Below, one piece after another: positions 53,625 to 62,308 of a stretch of DNA of 64,000 nt. The DNA is taken from assembly GCF_001424265.1 (NCBI RefSeq), contig NZ_LMOV01000006.1, positions 1-64,000 on the forward strand, read 5' to 3'. Within the stretch, counting starts at the first letter, position 1, and each line of letters opens with the position of its first letter. The DNA comes from Acidovorax sp. Leaf160. Its GTDB lineage: Bacteria > Pseudomonadota > Gammaproteobacteria > Burkholderiales > Burkholderiaceae_C. Below the pieces are notes generated by a model. The model made no database searches. It saw only the letters and a list, made by a program, of their open reading frames with translations, and had not been told where the DNA came from. The position numbers and the translations under genes were made by a program.

Positions 53625-55280
53625 ATGAGCGCAGTTATCGACAACCATGCACCCGTGGGCGGCCACGTCCATGGCACGCACGACGCCGGCCATGACGACC
53701 ACCATCACCATGCCACGCCCACCGGCTGGCGGCGCTGGGTGTTCGCCACCAACCACAAGGACATCGGCACGCTGTACCTGCTGTTCTCGTTCACCATGCT
53801 GATGGTGGGCGGGGTGCTGGCGCTGATGATCCGCGCGGAGCTGTTCCAGCCCGGCCTGCAGATCGTCAACCCCGAGCTCTTCAACCAGCTCACCACCATG
53901 CACGGCCTGATCATGGTGTTCGGCGCCATCATGCCGGCCTTCGTGGGCTTCGCGAACTGGATGATCCCGCTGCAGATCGGCGCGTCCGACATGGCTTTCG
54001 CGCGCATGAACAACTTCAGCTTCTGGCTGATGATTCCCGCGGCGATCACGCTGGTGTCGTCCTTCTTCATGCCCGGCGGCGCACCGGCCGCGGGCTGGAC
54101 GCTCTATGCCCCGCTCACGCTGCAGATGGGCCCCTCGATGGACGCCGGCATCTTCGCCATGCACATCCTGGGCGCCTCGTCGATCATGGGGTCGATCAAC
54201 ATCATCGTCACCATCCTGAACATGCGCGCGCCCGGCATGACGCTGATGAAGATGCCCATGTTCGTCTGGACCTGGCTCATCACCGCGTACCTGCTGATCG
54301 CCGTCATGCCTGTGCTGGCCGGCGCCATCACCATGACGCTGACCGACCGCCACTTCGGCACCAGCTTCTTCAACCCCGCCGGCGGCGGCGATCCGGTGAT
54401 GTACCAGCACATCTTCTGGTTCTTCGGCCACCCCGAGGTCTACATCATGATCCTGCCGGCCTTCGGCATCATCAGCCAGATCGTGCCGGCGTTCAGCCGC
54501 AAGAAGCTCTTCGGCTACGCCTCCATGGTGTATGCCACCTCGTCCATCGCCATCCTGTCGTTCATCGTGTGGGCGCACCACATGTTCACCACGGGCATGC
54601 CGGTCACGGGCCAGCTGTTCTTCATGTACGCGACCATGCTGATCTCGGTGCCCACGGCCGTGAAGATCTTCAACTGGATCGCCACCATGTGGCGCGGCTC
54701 CATGACCTTCGAGACGCCCATGCTGTTCGCCGTGGGCTTCATCTTCGTGTTCACCATGGGCGGCTTCACCGGGCTGATCCTGTCGATGGCGCCCATCGAC
54801 ATCCAGCTGCAGGACACCTACTACGTGGTGGCCCACTTCCACTACGTGCTGGTGGCGGGCTCGCTCTTTTCCATGTTCGCGGCCTACTACTACTGGGCGC
54901 CGAAGTGGACGGGCGTGATGTATTCCGAGCGCCGGGGCCAGATCCACTTCTGGGGCTCGCTCATCACCTTCAACATCACCTTCTTCCCGATGCACTTCCT
55001 GGGCCTGGCCGGCATGCCCCGCCGCTATGCCGACTACCCCATGCAGTTCGCCGACTTCAACATGGTGGCCTCCATCGGCGCGTTCGGCTTCGGCTTCATG
55101 CAGGTCTATTTCTTCCTGGCCGTCGTGCTGCCCGCCATGCGCGGCAAGGGCGTGCCCGCGCCGCAGCGTCCCTGGGAAGCGGCCGAGGGCCTGGAGTGGG
55201 AAGTGCCATCGCCCGCTCCGTTCCACACGTACGAGACGCCGCCCAAGCTCGACTCCTCGGCCACGCGGGTCATCGGCTGA
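53625..55280 (+). CDS. ctaD: Cytochrome c oxidase subunit I
   Basis: 551 aa with 12 helices and the haem-copper core: HGLIMVF (low-spin haem ligand), WFFGHPEVYIMILPAFG with CuB His and the cross-linked Tyr, HHMF, and VVAHFHYVL with both haem ligands (landmarks). A His-rich tail (HDDHHHHA) starts the protein. It reduces O2 to water and pumps protons. It follows coxB by 37 bp. Confidence 0.97.
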   Translation: MSAVIDNHAPVGGHVHGTHDAGHDDHHHHATPTGWRRWVFATNHKDIGTLYLLFSFTMLMVGGVLALMIRAELFQPGLQIVNPELFNQLTTMHGLIMVFGAIMPAFVGFANWMIPLQIGASDMAFARMNNFSFWLMIPAAITLVSSFFMPGGAPAAGWTLYAPLTLQMGPSMDAGIFAMHILGASSIMGSINIIVTILNMRAPGMTLMKMPMFVWTWLITAYLLIAVMPVLAGAITMTLTDRHFGTSFFNPAGGGDPVMYQHIFWFFGHPEVYIMILPAFGIISQIVPAFSRKKLFGYASMVYATSSIAILSFIVWAHHMFTTGMPVTGQLFFMYATMLISVPTAVKIFNWIATMWRGSMTFETPMLFAVGFIFVFTMGGFTGLILSMAPIDIQLQDTYYVVAHFHYVLVAGSLFSMFAAYYYWAPKWTGVMYSERRGQIHFWGSLITFNITFFPMHFLGLAGMPRRYADYPMQFADFNMVASIGAFGFGFMQVYFFLAVVLPAMRGKGVPAPQRPWEAAEGLEWEVPSPAPFHTYETPPKLDSSATRVIG

Positions 55281-55297
55281 TCGCGGGAGTGATGCAC

Positions 55298-55408
55298 ATG
55301 GCCACGCCCGAGCAGAAGAAGTCCAACCTGCGCATGGGTCTCATCCTGGCGTCGATAGCGCTCGCGTTCTTCATCGGCTTCATGGTCAAGATGACGTGGT
55401 TGCAATGA
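55298..55408 (+). CDS. Small cytochrome oxidase assembly protein
   Basis: 36 aa, one membrane helix (LRMGLILASIALAFFIGFMV). Such short proteins sit between ctaD and ctaG in many Burkholderiales and are annotated as small oxidase assembly proteins; the function is not proven. GGGAG lies eight bases before the ATG at 55298; an ATG six bases earlier is closer than usual to it. Confidence 0.8.
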   Translation: MATPEQKKSNLRMGLILASIALAFFIGFMVKMTWLQ

Positions 55409-55580
55409 CGCACCCCCTGAGTCGCTGCGCGCCTTCCCCCTGCAGGGGGACGACGCCCGTGGCCCGGCGAAGCCGGTTCCACGGCGTCTGCTGGCGTGGC
55501 CTGCTCCGCGGCCGTCGCACGCAGGAGGCTGCGTGGGTGCCCCTGACGGTTTCCCTCGCGTGCGAAGAAGGGGCGATTCG

Positions 55581-56198
55581 GTGAGCCTGCGCCGCGAGAA
55601 CTTCAAGATGGTGGGCAAGCTGGCCGTGATCTCGGCCGGCATGTTCGCCTTCGGCTACGTGCTGATCCCGATCTACAAGCACATCTGCGAGATGACCGGC
55701 ATCAACATCCTGTCGCTGTCCGAGCGGCAGGTGCCGGGCAACGGCGTGGCGGGGCGCGATGTGAAGGTGCCCACCAACAGCCAGGTGGACACCAGCCGCA
55801 CGATCACCGTGGAGTTCGACGCCAACGCGCGCGGCCCGTGGGACTTCAAGCCCGCGCAGCGGTCGATCCAGGTCCATCCGGGCGAGCTGACCACCGTGAT
55901 GTACGAGTTCCAGAACATCCAGAACCGCCGCATGGCGGCCCAGGCCATTCCCAGCTATGCGCCGCGCCAGGCGGCTGCGCATTTCAACAAGCTGGAGTGC
56001 TTCTGCTTCAACCAGTACACGCTGGAGCCGGGCGAGAAAAAGGAGTGGCCGGTGGCCTTCGTCATCGACCCCAAGCTCTCCAAGGACGTGACCACCATCA
56101 CGCTGTCCTACACCTTCTTCGAGGTGGGCGGCAAGACGCCACCCGCCCCGGAGTCCACCGCGGCCCTGCCCGCGACGGCCTTGCCGGCGGGTTCGTGA
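55581..56198 (+). CDS. ctaG: Cytochrome c oxidase assembly protein CtaG/Cox11
   Basis: 205 aa. One N-terminal membrane helix (about 10-30) is followed by a periplasmic Cox11 domain with the copper motif ECFCFNQYTL and the conserved DFKPAQRSIQVHPGE (landmark). It delivers copper to the CuB site of subunit I. The start is GTG at 55581, preceded by a G-rich Shine-Dalgarno. A 170-bp gap before it holds no gene. Confidence 0.94.
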   Translation: MSLRRENFKMVGKLAVISAGMFAFGYVLIPIYKHICEMTGINILSLSERQVPGNGVAGRDVKVPTNSQVDTSRTITVEFDANARGPWDFKPAQRSIQVHPGELTTVMYEFQNIQNRRMAAQAIPSYAPRQAAAHFNKLECFCFNQYTLEPGEKKEWPVAFVIDPKLSKDVTTITLSYTFFEVGGKTPPAPESTAALPATALPAGS

Positions 56199-56208
56199 GC
56201 GATGCGCA

Positions 56209-56442
56209 ATGAACGAGCAGCGCCCGCCGCCTCCCCCCGTCGGCCCCACACGCCGCAGCGGCTCGCTGCCGCGCACCATCCGCGCGGTGGCGTGGTCGCT
56301 CATCGGGCTGCGCAAGGGCGCCGAGTACGAACAGGACCTGCAGAAGATCAACCCCGTGCATCTCTTCATCGTCGGCCTGTTGGCGGTGTTCCTGCTGGTG
56401 GGGCTGCTGATTTTGCTGGTCAACTGGGTGGTGCGGGCATGA
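56209..56442 (+). CDS. DUF2970 membrane protein
   Basis: 77 aa. A proline-rich cytoplasmic start, then AVAWSLIGLRKGAEYEQDL (the DUF2970 signature) and one C-terminal helix (HLFIVGLLAVFLLVGLLILLV). It is always found in oxidase operons like this one in betaproteobacteria, in my recollection; the function is unknown. It lies 10 bp after ctaG. Confidence 0.85.
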   Translation: MNEQRPPPPPVGPTRRSGSLPRTIRAVAWSLIGLRKGAEYEQDLQKINPVHLFIVGLLAVFLLVGLLILLVNWVVRA

Positions 56443-56550
56443 CGGTGGCTGGCCATTTCGCCGGGGGCCGACAGGCTGGCCACCCGGCCCGCATCTTCCA
56501 GAAGACCTGTGGCAGGTCCAACAACAACGATTCGAGACTGAGGAGCTGAC

Positions 56551-57450
56551 ATGAGCGCATCCACCCACGGCACCACGCCCGCGACGCCCGCCACGCCGTA
56601 TTACTACGTCCCCGCCGAGTCGCGCCACCCGGTGCTGGCGGCGGCGGGGCTGTTCTTCGTGATCCTGGGCGCGGCCCAGTGGATCAACGGCCACGACTGG
56701 GGCAAGTATTCGCTGGCGCTCGGGCTGGTCTGGTGGCTCTTCGTGCTCTACCAGTGGTTCCGCGATTCGGTGCACGAGAGCGAAGCCGGCCTCTACGGGC
56801 ACAAGATCGATCTGTCGTACCGCTGGAGCATGAGCTGGTTCATCTTCTCGGAAGTGATGTTCTTCGGCGCGTTCTTCACCGCCCTCTGGTGGGCACGCGC
56901 GCATTCGATTCCGGCGCTGGGCAGCCTGGACAACGCCTTGCTCTGGCCCGACTTCAAGGCGGTCTGGCCCAGCATGGCAGCCGGCGCCACCGCCTCGCCC
57001 GCCGGCATCGTCGAGCCGTTCCAGACCGTGGGTCCGTTCTGGCTGCCCACCATCAACACCGCGCTGCTGCTGACCTCCGGCGTGACGCTGACCATCGCCC
57101 ACCACGCGCTGCGGGAAGGCCACCGCGCCCGCACCGTCGCCTTCATGTGGGCCACCGTGCTGCTCGGCTTCGTGTTCCTGTGCGTGCAGGGCTACGAGTA
57201 CTACCACCTCTACAACGACCTGAACCTGAAGCTCAACTCGGGCGTGTTCGGCTCCACCTTCTTCATGCTGACCGGCTTCCACGGCTTCCACGTGTTCATC
57301 GGCATGCTGATGCTGCTGTTCATCACGCTGCGGCTGCAAAAGGGCCACTTCACGGCAGAACGCCACTTCGGTTTCGAGGGGGCCGCCTGGTACTGGCACT
57401 TCGTGGACGTGGTGTGGCTGGGCCTTTACGTGCTGGTGTACTGGTTCTGA
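56551..57450 (+). CDS. ctaE: Cytochrome c oxidase subunit III
   Basis: 299 aa with seven helices. Conserved parts are YRWSMSWFIFSEVMFFGAFF, LTGFHGFHVFIGMLML and the end FGFEGAAWYWHFVDVVWLGLYVLVYW (landmarks). It stabilises subunit I and may guide oxygen entry. A terminator follows, so it ends the first part of the operon. Confidence 0.96.
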   Translation: MSASTHGTTPATPATPYYYVPAESRHPVLAAAGLFFVILGAAQWINGHDWGKYSLALGLVWWLFVLYQWFRDSVHESEAGLYGHKIDLSYRWSMSWFIFSEVMFFGAFFTALWWARAHSIPALGSLDNALLWPDFKAVWPSMAAGATASPAGIVEPFQTVGPFWLPTINTALLLTSGVTLTIAHHALREGHRARTVAFMWATVLLGFVFLCVQGYEYYHLYNDLNLKLNSGVFGSTFFMLTGFHGFHVFIGMLMLLFITLRLQKGHFTAERHFGFEGAAWYWHFVDVVWLGLYVLVYWF

Positions 57451-57464
57451 GCGACCCTTTCTCC

Positions 57465-57501
57465 CATGAAACAAGCGCCTTCAGGCGCTTTTTTCATGGG
57501 C
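57465..57501 (+). terminator. Terminator after ctaE
   Basis: AAGCGCC (57473-57479), loop TTCA and GGCGCTT (57484-57490) are followed by T residues to 57494. CATGAAA and TTTCATG flank it and extend the stem across a mismatch. Because it is nearly symmetrical it may stop transcripts from both strands. Confidence 0.85.
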
Positions 57502-57541
57502 GAGAGAAAACGAACGGTGCGGGCCTGGCCGCCGGCCCGCC

Positions 57542-57766
57542 TCAGCGGGGCGACGCCGGCAGGCCGGTGGGCTGCATGTAGCCCAGCTTCCACGCCGCGA
57601 TCAGGCTGAGGAAGAGCACAATCGACAGCGCCACGCGCAGCGCCAGCGCTCCGGCCATGCGGCCACCGCGCGTCTTGTCGTCCCGGCCGTTGCGCATCAT
57701 GAAGAACAACGCGGAACCGAGACTCGCCAGAATGCCGAGAAAAGCCAGCACCACTACGTATCGCAT
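57542..57766 (-). CDS. DUF2909-like twin transmembrane protein
   Basis: 74 aa with two helices: YVVVLAFLGILASLGSALFFMM and ALALRVALSIVLFLSLIAAW. The loop is MRNGRDDKTRGGRMA and is typical of the twin-transmembrane DUF2909 family found in oxidase operons. It lies on the opposite strand to the cox genes. The ATG at 57766 is preferred; two further upstream starts exist. Confidence 0.82.
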   Translation of the reverse strand: MRYVVVLAFLGILASLGSALFFMMRNGRDDKTRGGRMAGALALRVALSIVLFLSLIAAWKLGYMQPTGLPASPR

Positions 57767-57781
57767 GCAGGGCATTATCCA

Positions 57782-58633
57782 GTGAACGTCGCCCAACGCA
57801 CAGGGGGCGCACGGCTCGGCGCCCGTTTCTGGATCATCGCCGTGGCAGCCCTCGCCGCCGTGGTGCTGACCGCGTCACTCGGCCGGTGGCAGCTGTCCCG
57901 TGCGGCGCAGAAAGAGGCGCTGCAGGCCGCCATGGACGAGCGGGCCGCCCAACCGCCCGTGGGCGGGTCGGCCATCGCTGCCGCGGCCGGGGCTGCCACG
58001 GCGCCTGCCGGGCCCCCCGAGGCTGCCGCTGCCACGGCGGACCGCGTCCAGCCGCTGCTGCACCGCACTGCCGTGCTGCGTGGCCACTGGGTCACCGATG
58101 CCACCGTGTTCCTCGACAACCGCCAGCTGCAGGGCCGCCCCGGTTTCTTCGTGCTGACGCCACTGCGGCTGTCGGCCGACCCCGCCATCGCCGTGGTCGT
58201 GCAGCGCGGCTGGGTGCCGCGCGATTTCCAGGACCGGACCCGCTTGCCCCAGGTTGCCACGCCCGCCGGCGAGGTGAAGGTCACCGGGCGCATCGCGCCG
58301 CCGCCGTCCCGCCTTTACGAGCCCGGTGGAGCCGGCGCGGCCGAGGGGTCTTCCCGCATCCGGCAAAATCTGGACCTGGCCGCCTATGGTGCCGAACACC
58401 GCTTGGTGCTGGCGCCGCTTTCGCTGTGGCAGACCGGCGATGGCGGCGGCGACGATGCCGGCCCGCAGGGGCTGCGGCGCGACTGGCCCGCCATCGACAG
58501 CGGCGTCGCCAAGCATTACGGCTACGCATTCCAATGGTTCGGGCTCAGCGGCCTGGTGGTGATCCTCTATGTCTGGTTCCAAATCGTCCGACGCTTCCTT
58601 CGCCCACGCGGCGAGCCATCCGCCTGCCCCTGA
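57782..58633 (+). CDS. SURF1 family oxidase assembly protein
   Basis: 283 aa with an N-terminal helix (RFWIIAVAALAAVVLTASLGRWQLSRA) and a C-terminal one ([18 protein letters not shown]), enclosing the SURF1 domain with VFLDNRQLQGRPGFFVLTPL and VVVQRGWVPRDFQD (landmarks). SURF1 helps insert haem a into subunit I. The GTG at 57782 starts it; its last 65 bp overlap the next gene. Confidence 0.92.
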   Translation: MNVAQRTGGARLGARFWIIAVAALAAVVLTASLGRWQLSRAAQKEALQAAMDERAAQPPVGGSAIAAAAGAATAPAGPPEAAAATADRVQPLLHRTAVLRGHWVTDATVFLDNRQLQGRPGFFVLTPLRLSADPAIAVVVQRGWVPRDFQDRTRLPQVATPAGEVKVTGRIAPPPSRLYEPGGAGAAEGSSRIRQNLDLAAYGAEHRLVLAPLSLWQTGDGGGDDAGPQGLRRDWPAIDSGVAKHYGYAFQWFGLSGLVVILYVWFQIVRRFLRPRGEPSACP

Positions 58634-59333
58634 GGCGGCGGGCGAAGCGCACCCGCTCGGGCTGACCGTGCACAGCCTGCCAGGCACGGCGGCGGCGCTG
58701 GACGAGGCCGAGCAGTCGCGCAAGGGCCGCTGGAAGATGATCGGCGTGATGCTGGTCTGCGCGGCGCCTGTCGTCGCCTCGTACTTCACCTACTACGTGC
58801 TGCGCCCCGAGGGCCGCCGCAACTACGGCGAACTGATCGAACCGCAGCGCGCCGTGCCGGAGCAGTCCCCCGTCACCGCGCTGGACGGCCGCCCCGCTGG
58901 CGTGCTGGGCCAGCTCAAGGGGCAGTGGCTGATCGTGAGCGTGGCGCCAGGCGCCTGTGCCGAGGCCTGTCGCAACCATCTTTACCTGCAGCGCCAGCTG
59001 CGCGAGAGCCTGGGCAAGGAAAAGGCCCGCATGGACTGGGTCTGGCTGGTGTCCGATACCGCTCCCGCGCCGGCCGACATCGCCCCCGGTCTGCAGACCG
59101 CGACGGTGCTGCGCGCCGACCCGGCCGCGCTGGCGCAGTGGCTGGCGCCCGCGCCGGGCCAGGCGCTGGCCGACCACCTCTACGTGGTCGACCCCATGGG
59201 CCACTGGATGATGCGCTTTCCCGCCGGCATGGACCGTGCCGGCGCCGCCAAGGCCAAGCGCGACATCGACCGCCTGCTGCGGGCATCGTCGTCCTGGGAC
59301 CAGGCCGGCCGCGCGGAGGCGACCCGCCCATGA
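58569..59333 (+). CDS. Membrane-anchored Sco-like thioredoxin-fold protein
   Basis: 254 aa. One helix ([24 protein letters not shown], about 56-79) is followed by a periplasmic domain with [29 protein letters not shown], i.e. a CxxxC pair placed like the copper-binding cysteines of Sco1, and a later [15 protein letters not shown] (landmarks). It probably takes part in copper or disulfide handling for CuA. It overlaps SURF1 and its stop overlaps ctaA (ATGA). Commonly annotated only as 'cytochrome c oxidase-associated membrane protein'. Confidence 0.85.
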   Translation: MSGSKSSDASFAHAASHPPAPEAAGEAHPLGLTVHSLPGTAAALDEAEQSRKGRWKMIGVMLVCAAPVVASYFTYYVLRPEGRRNYGELIEPQRAVPEQSPVTALDGRPAGVLGQLKGQWLIVSVAPGACAEACRNHLYLQRQLRESLGKEKARMDWVWLVSDTAPAPADIAPGLQTATVLRADPAALAQWLAPAPGQALADHLYVVDPMGHWMMRFPAGMDRAGAAKAKRDIDRLLRASSSWDQAGRAEATRP

Positions 59334-60556
59334 CCGATGCCCAGCCGCTTTACGACCTGGCGCCGCTCTTGCGCCTGATGCTCCTGGGCGCTGTCATCGC
59401 CCTGGGGCCGCTCGCCTGGGTGTGGCTGCGCAACCGCCGCAGCACGCCGCTGCGCCGGCTGCAGGCGCTCACCGTGCTGACGCTGTTCCTCACTTTCGAT
59501 CTGGTGCTGTTCGGCGCCTTCACCCGCTTGACCGATTCCGGCCTGGGCTGCCCCGACTGGCCGGGCTGCTACGGCAATGCGAGCCCCGTGGGGGCGCATG
59601 CGGAAATCTCGGCCGCCCAGCAGGCCATGCCCACCGGCCCGGTCACCCACGGCAAGGCCTGGGTGGAGATGATCCACCGCTACCTCGCCACCGGGGTCGG
59701 CGTGCTCATCATCGTGCTCACCGTCGGGGCCTGGCGGCAGCAGCGCGCCGCCCGCCGTGCGAACGGCCCGCCGCCGCCGCCGCTCAGCGCCTGGTGGCCC
59801 ACCGCCACGCTCGTCTGGGTCTGCCTGCAGGGCGCGTTCGGCGCGCTCACCGTCACGATGAAGCTGTTTCCAGCCATCGTCACGCTGCATCTGATCGGGG
59901 GCCTGGTGCTGCTGGCCCTGCTGTGCGTGCAGGCCGTGCGGCAGACGCAGGCGGCGCTGGGCACGTCGCCCGCGCCGCTGCGGCCTGTGCTGCGCCGCCT
60001 GCTGTGGGCCACGCTGGCGCTGGTGACGCTGCAGGTGGTGCTGGGCGGCTGGGTGAGCACCAACTACGCCGTGCTGGCCTGCACCACCTTCCCCACCTGC
60101 CAGGGCAGCTGGTGGCCCGACATGGACTTTGCGCACGCGTTCCAGGTCTGGCGTCCACTGGGGCTGCTGCAGGACGGCTCCAGCATCAGCTTCGCCGGGC
60201 TCACCGCCATCCATTACATCCACCGGCTGGCGGCCTATGTCGTGCTGGCCACGCTGGCCTGGCTGGTCTGGCGCCTGCGCCGCGACCAGGTGCTGCGGGC
60301 GCCGGCCCGCTGGCTGGCGGCGCTGGCGCTGCTGCAATTCGCCACGGGCCTGTCCAACGTGGTGCTGGACTGGCCCCTGGTGGCCGCCGTACTCCACACC
60401 GGCGGCGCCGCCGCGCTGATCGTGGTGCTGACCTGGGCGCTGAGCGCCAGCCGCACCCAGGGCGCCTGGGCCACCGGTCTTCCTTCACCCTCCGGCGCGG
60501 ACACCGCGCCCGGGCGGACCACAACGTCCACCCACGCCCCGAGAGCTTCCGCATGA
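59330..60556 (+). CDS. ctaA: Haem A synthase (COX15/CtaA)
   Basis: 408 aa, eight helices, with [22 protein letters not shown] near residue 62 and four conserved haem-ligand His in [26 protein letters not shown] and VLHTGGA (landmarks). It oxidises the C8 methyl of haem O to give haem A. Its start overlaps the previous stop and its stop overlaps the start of the haem O synthase gene (ATGA). Confidence 0.95.
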   Translation: MTDAQPLYDLAPLLRLMLLGAVIALGPLAWVWLRNRRSTPLRRLQALTVLTLFLTFDLVLFGAFTRLTDSGLGCPDWPGCYGNASPVGAHAEISAAQQAMPTGPVTHGKAWVEMIHRYLATGVGVLIIVLTVGAWRQQRAARRANGPPPPPLSAWWPTATLVWVCLQGAFGALTVTMKLFPAIVTLHLIGGLVLLALLCVQAVRQTQAALGTSPAPLRPVLRRLLWATLALVTLQVVLGGWVSTNYAVLACTTFPTCQGSWWPDMDFAHAFQVWRPLGLLQDGSSISFAGLTAIHYIHRLAAYVVLATLAWLVWRLRRDQVLRAPARWLAALALLQFATGLSNVVLDWPLVAAVLHTGGAAALIVVLTWALSASRTQGAWATGLPSPSGADTAPGRTTTSTHAPRASA

Positions 60557-61473
60557 GTGCAGCCCCCGCCCCCGCGCCCGCCGCGCCGCCGGCGATCACC
60601 CTGACGTCGCGCTGGTCGCAGTTCTACGCGCTGACCAAGCCGCGCGTCGTGCAGCTGATTGTCTTTTGTGCCTTCATCGGCATGGTGCTGGCCGTGCCCG
60701 GCCTGCCGGACGCCGGCCAGTGGACACGCATGGCGCTGGCCTCGGCCGGCATCTGGCTGGTGGCGGGCGCCGCCGCGGCGTTCAATTGCGTGGTGGAGCA
60801 GGGCATCGACGCACGCATGAAGCGCACCGCCTGGCGGCCCACCGCCAAGGGGGAGCTGTCGAACACGCAGACGCTGCTGTTCTCCGCGGCGCTGTGCGCG
60901 GCGGGCTCGGCGCTGCTCTACGTGATGGTCAACCCGCTGACCATGTGGCTCACCTTCGCCACCTTCGTGGGCTACGCAGTGATCTACACCGTGGTGCTCA
61001 AGCCGCTCACGCCGCAGAACATCGTCATCGGCGGCGCCTCCGGCGCCATGCCGCCGGTGCTGGGCTGGGCCGCGATGACGGGCGAGGTCAGCCCGGAAGC
61101 GCTGATCCTCTTTCTCATCATCTTCCTGTGGACGCCGCCGCATTTCTGGGCGCTGGCGCTCTACCGGGTGGAGGACTACCGCCGCGCCGGCCTGCCCATG
61201 CTGCCCGTCACGCACGGCAACGAATTCACGCGCCTGCAGGTGTTCCTCTACACGCTGATCCTTTTCGCGGGCTGCCTGATGCCCTTCGTTTACGGCATGA
61301 GTTCCTGGATCTACCTGGCTGCCGCCGTGGTGCTGGGCCTGGGCTTCTGCGGCTACGGCTTCGCGCTGTGGCGCAACTACTCCGACGCGCTGGCGCGCAA
61401 GACCTTCCGTTTCTCGCTGATCCACCTGAGCCTGCTGTTCGCGGCGCTGCTGGTGGACCACTACGTGCTCTAA
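60553..61473 (+). CDS. ctaB: Haem O synthase (protohaem IX farnesyltransferase)
   Basis: 306 aa, UbiA-type prenyltransferase with nine helices. Its Asp-rich loops [19 protein letters not shown] and [16 protein letters not shown] are typical of CyoE/CtaB (landmarks). It attaches farnesyl to haem B, supplying CtaA. It starts within the ctaA stop. A long hairpin starts at its stop codon. Confidence 0.96.
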   Translation: MSAAPAPAPAAPPAITLTSRWSQFYALTKPRVVQLIVFCAFIGMVLAVPGLPDAGQWTRMALASAGIWLVAGAAAAFNCVVEQGIDARMKRTAWRPTAKGELSNTQTLLFSAALCAAGSALLYVMVNPLTMWLTFATFVGYAVIYTVVLKPLTPQNIVIGGASGAMPPVLGWAAMTGEVSPEALILFLIIFLWTPPHFWALALYRVEDYRRAGLPMLPVTHGNEFTRLQVFLYTLILFAGCLMPFVYGMSSWIYLAAAVVLGLGFCGYGFALWRNYSDALARKTFRFSLIHLSLLFAALLVDHYVL

Positions 61474-61514
61474 GAACGTGTTTACGATCCCCTGCGAGAT
61501 CGTAAACACGTTCT
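61473..61514 (+). terminator. 17-bp perfect hairpin after ctaB
   Basis: AGAACGTGTTTACGATC (61473-61489) pairs fully with GATCGTAAACACGTTCT (61498-61514) across an 8-nt loop. There is no T run behind it, so termination is uncertain; it may act as an mRNA-stabilising hairpin or as the end of the repeat element described at 61532-61627. Confidence 0.6.
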
Positions 61515-61531
61515 AAGAAGCTGTGAACGAA

Positions 61532-61627
61532 CCCGTCATGGCTTCTCGTACCGCAAAAAAACGCCCCTTCGGCGTTGCAAATGCTCGCCATAGCCCGAGC
61601 TATGGCTGCGTTTTGCGCCTTGACGGG
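61532..61627. repeat. Nested inverted-repeat element between ctaB and sco
   Basis: Outer arms CCCGTCA (61532-61538) and TGACGGG (61621-61627) enclose an AACGCC/GGCGTT hairpin (61560-61576). A second stem has GCAAA (61577-61581) with TTTGC (61612-61616) around the perfect 8-bp GCCATAGC/GCTATGGC (61587-61594 and 61599-61606). The order of nested hairpins resembles a small non-autonomous element. Confidence 0.6.
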
Positions 61628-61681
61628 ACGCGTTTGTGCGGCCCGCTCGGGCGCGCCGGATTCACTCACACCTTCTGACCC

Positions 61682-62308
61682 ATGAAAAAACGCAATGCTC
61701 TTCGACTGATAGCGGCCGGCGCCCTGTACATGGGGGCTGGCGGCCTGCTGGCCGCCTGCTCCAAGCCGGAGCCGAAAACCGTGTTCCGGGGCGTGGACGT
61801 CACCGGCGCCGAATACGCCCGCGACTTCCAGCTGCCCGACCAGAACGGCCAGGTCCGCAGCCTGAAGGACTTCGCCGGCAAGGTGGTGGTGGTGTTCTTC
61901 GGCTACACGCAATGCCCTGACGTGTGCCCCACCTCGATGGTGGAGCTGGCCGAGGTCAAGCGATCGCTGGGCGCCCAGGGCGAGCGCCTGCAGGGCATCT
62001 TCATCACGGTCGATCCGGAGCGGGACACGCCCGAGGTGCTGCGCGCCTACATGGCCAATTTCGACCCCGGATTCCTGGCGCTGCGCGGCTCGCCCGAGCA
62101 GCTGGCCGCCGTCGCCAAGGACTTCAAGGTCTACTACAAGAAGGTCGATGGCCAGACCCCCACCAGCTACACGCTGGACCATTCCGCCGGCAGCTACGTG
62201 TACGACCCGCAGGGCCGGCTGCGCGTGTACAACCGCTACGGCAGCGGTGCGCAGGCGCTCGCGGCCGACGTGCAGGCACTGCTGAACGAGCCCGCCAAGC
62301 CGGCCTGA
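61682..62308 (+). CDS. SCO1/SenC copper chaperone lipoprotein
   Basis: 208 aa. The signal peptide ends in a lipobox LAAC, so the protein is lipidated in the periplasm. The thioredoxin fold has the copper-binding pair Cys78 and Cys82 in QCPDVCP and the third ligand His167 in LDHSAGS. It delivers copper to CuA of subunit II. Its 3' end overlaps the convergent FNR-like gene by 73 bp. Confidence 0.95.
   Translation: MKKRNALRLIAAGALYMGAGGLLAACSKPEPKTVFRGVDVTGAEYARDFQLPDQNGQVRSLKDFAGKVVVVFFGYTQCPDVCPTSMVELAEVKRSLGAQGERLQGIFITVDPERDTPEVLRAYMANFDPGFLALRGSPEQLAAVAKDFKVYYKKVDGQTPTSYTLDHSAGSYVYDPQGRLRVYNRYGSGAQALAADVQALLNEPAKPA

Noticed and set aside
55386-57474. Long minus-strand frames across ctaG, DUF2970 and ctaE
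   Set aside because: They are antisense shadows rich in His, Gln and Arg; the plus strand holds well-known oxidase genes in the same positions.
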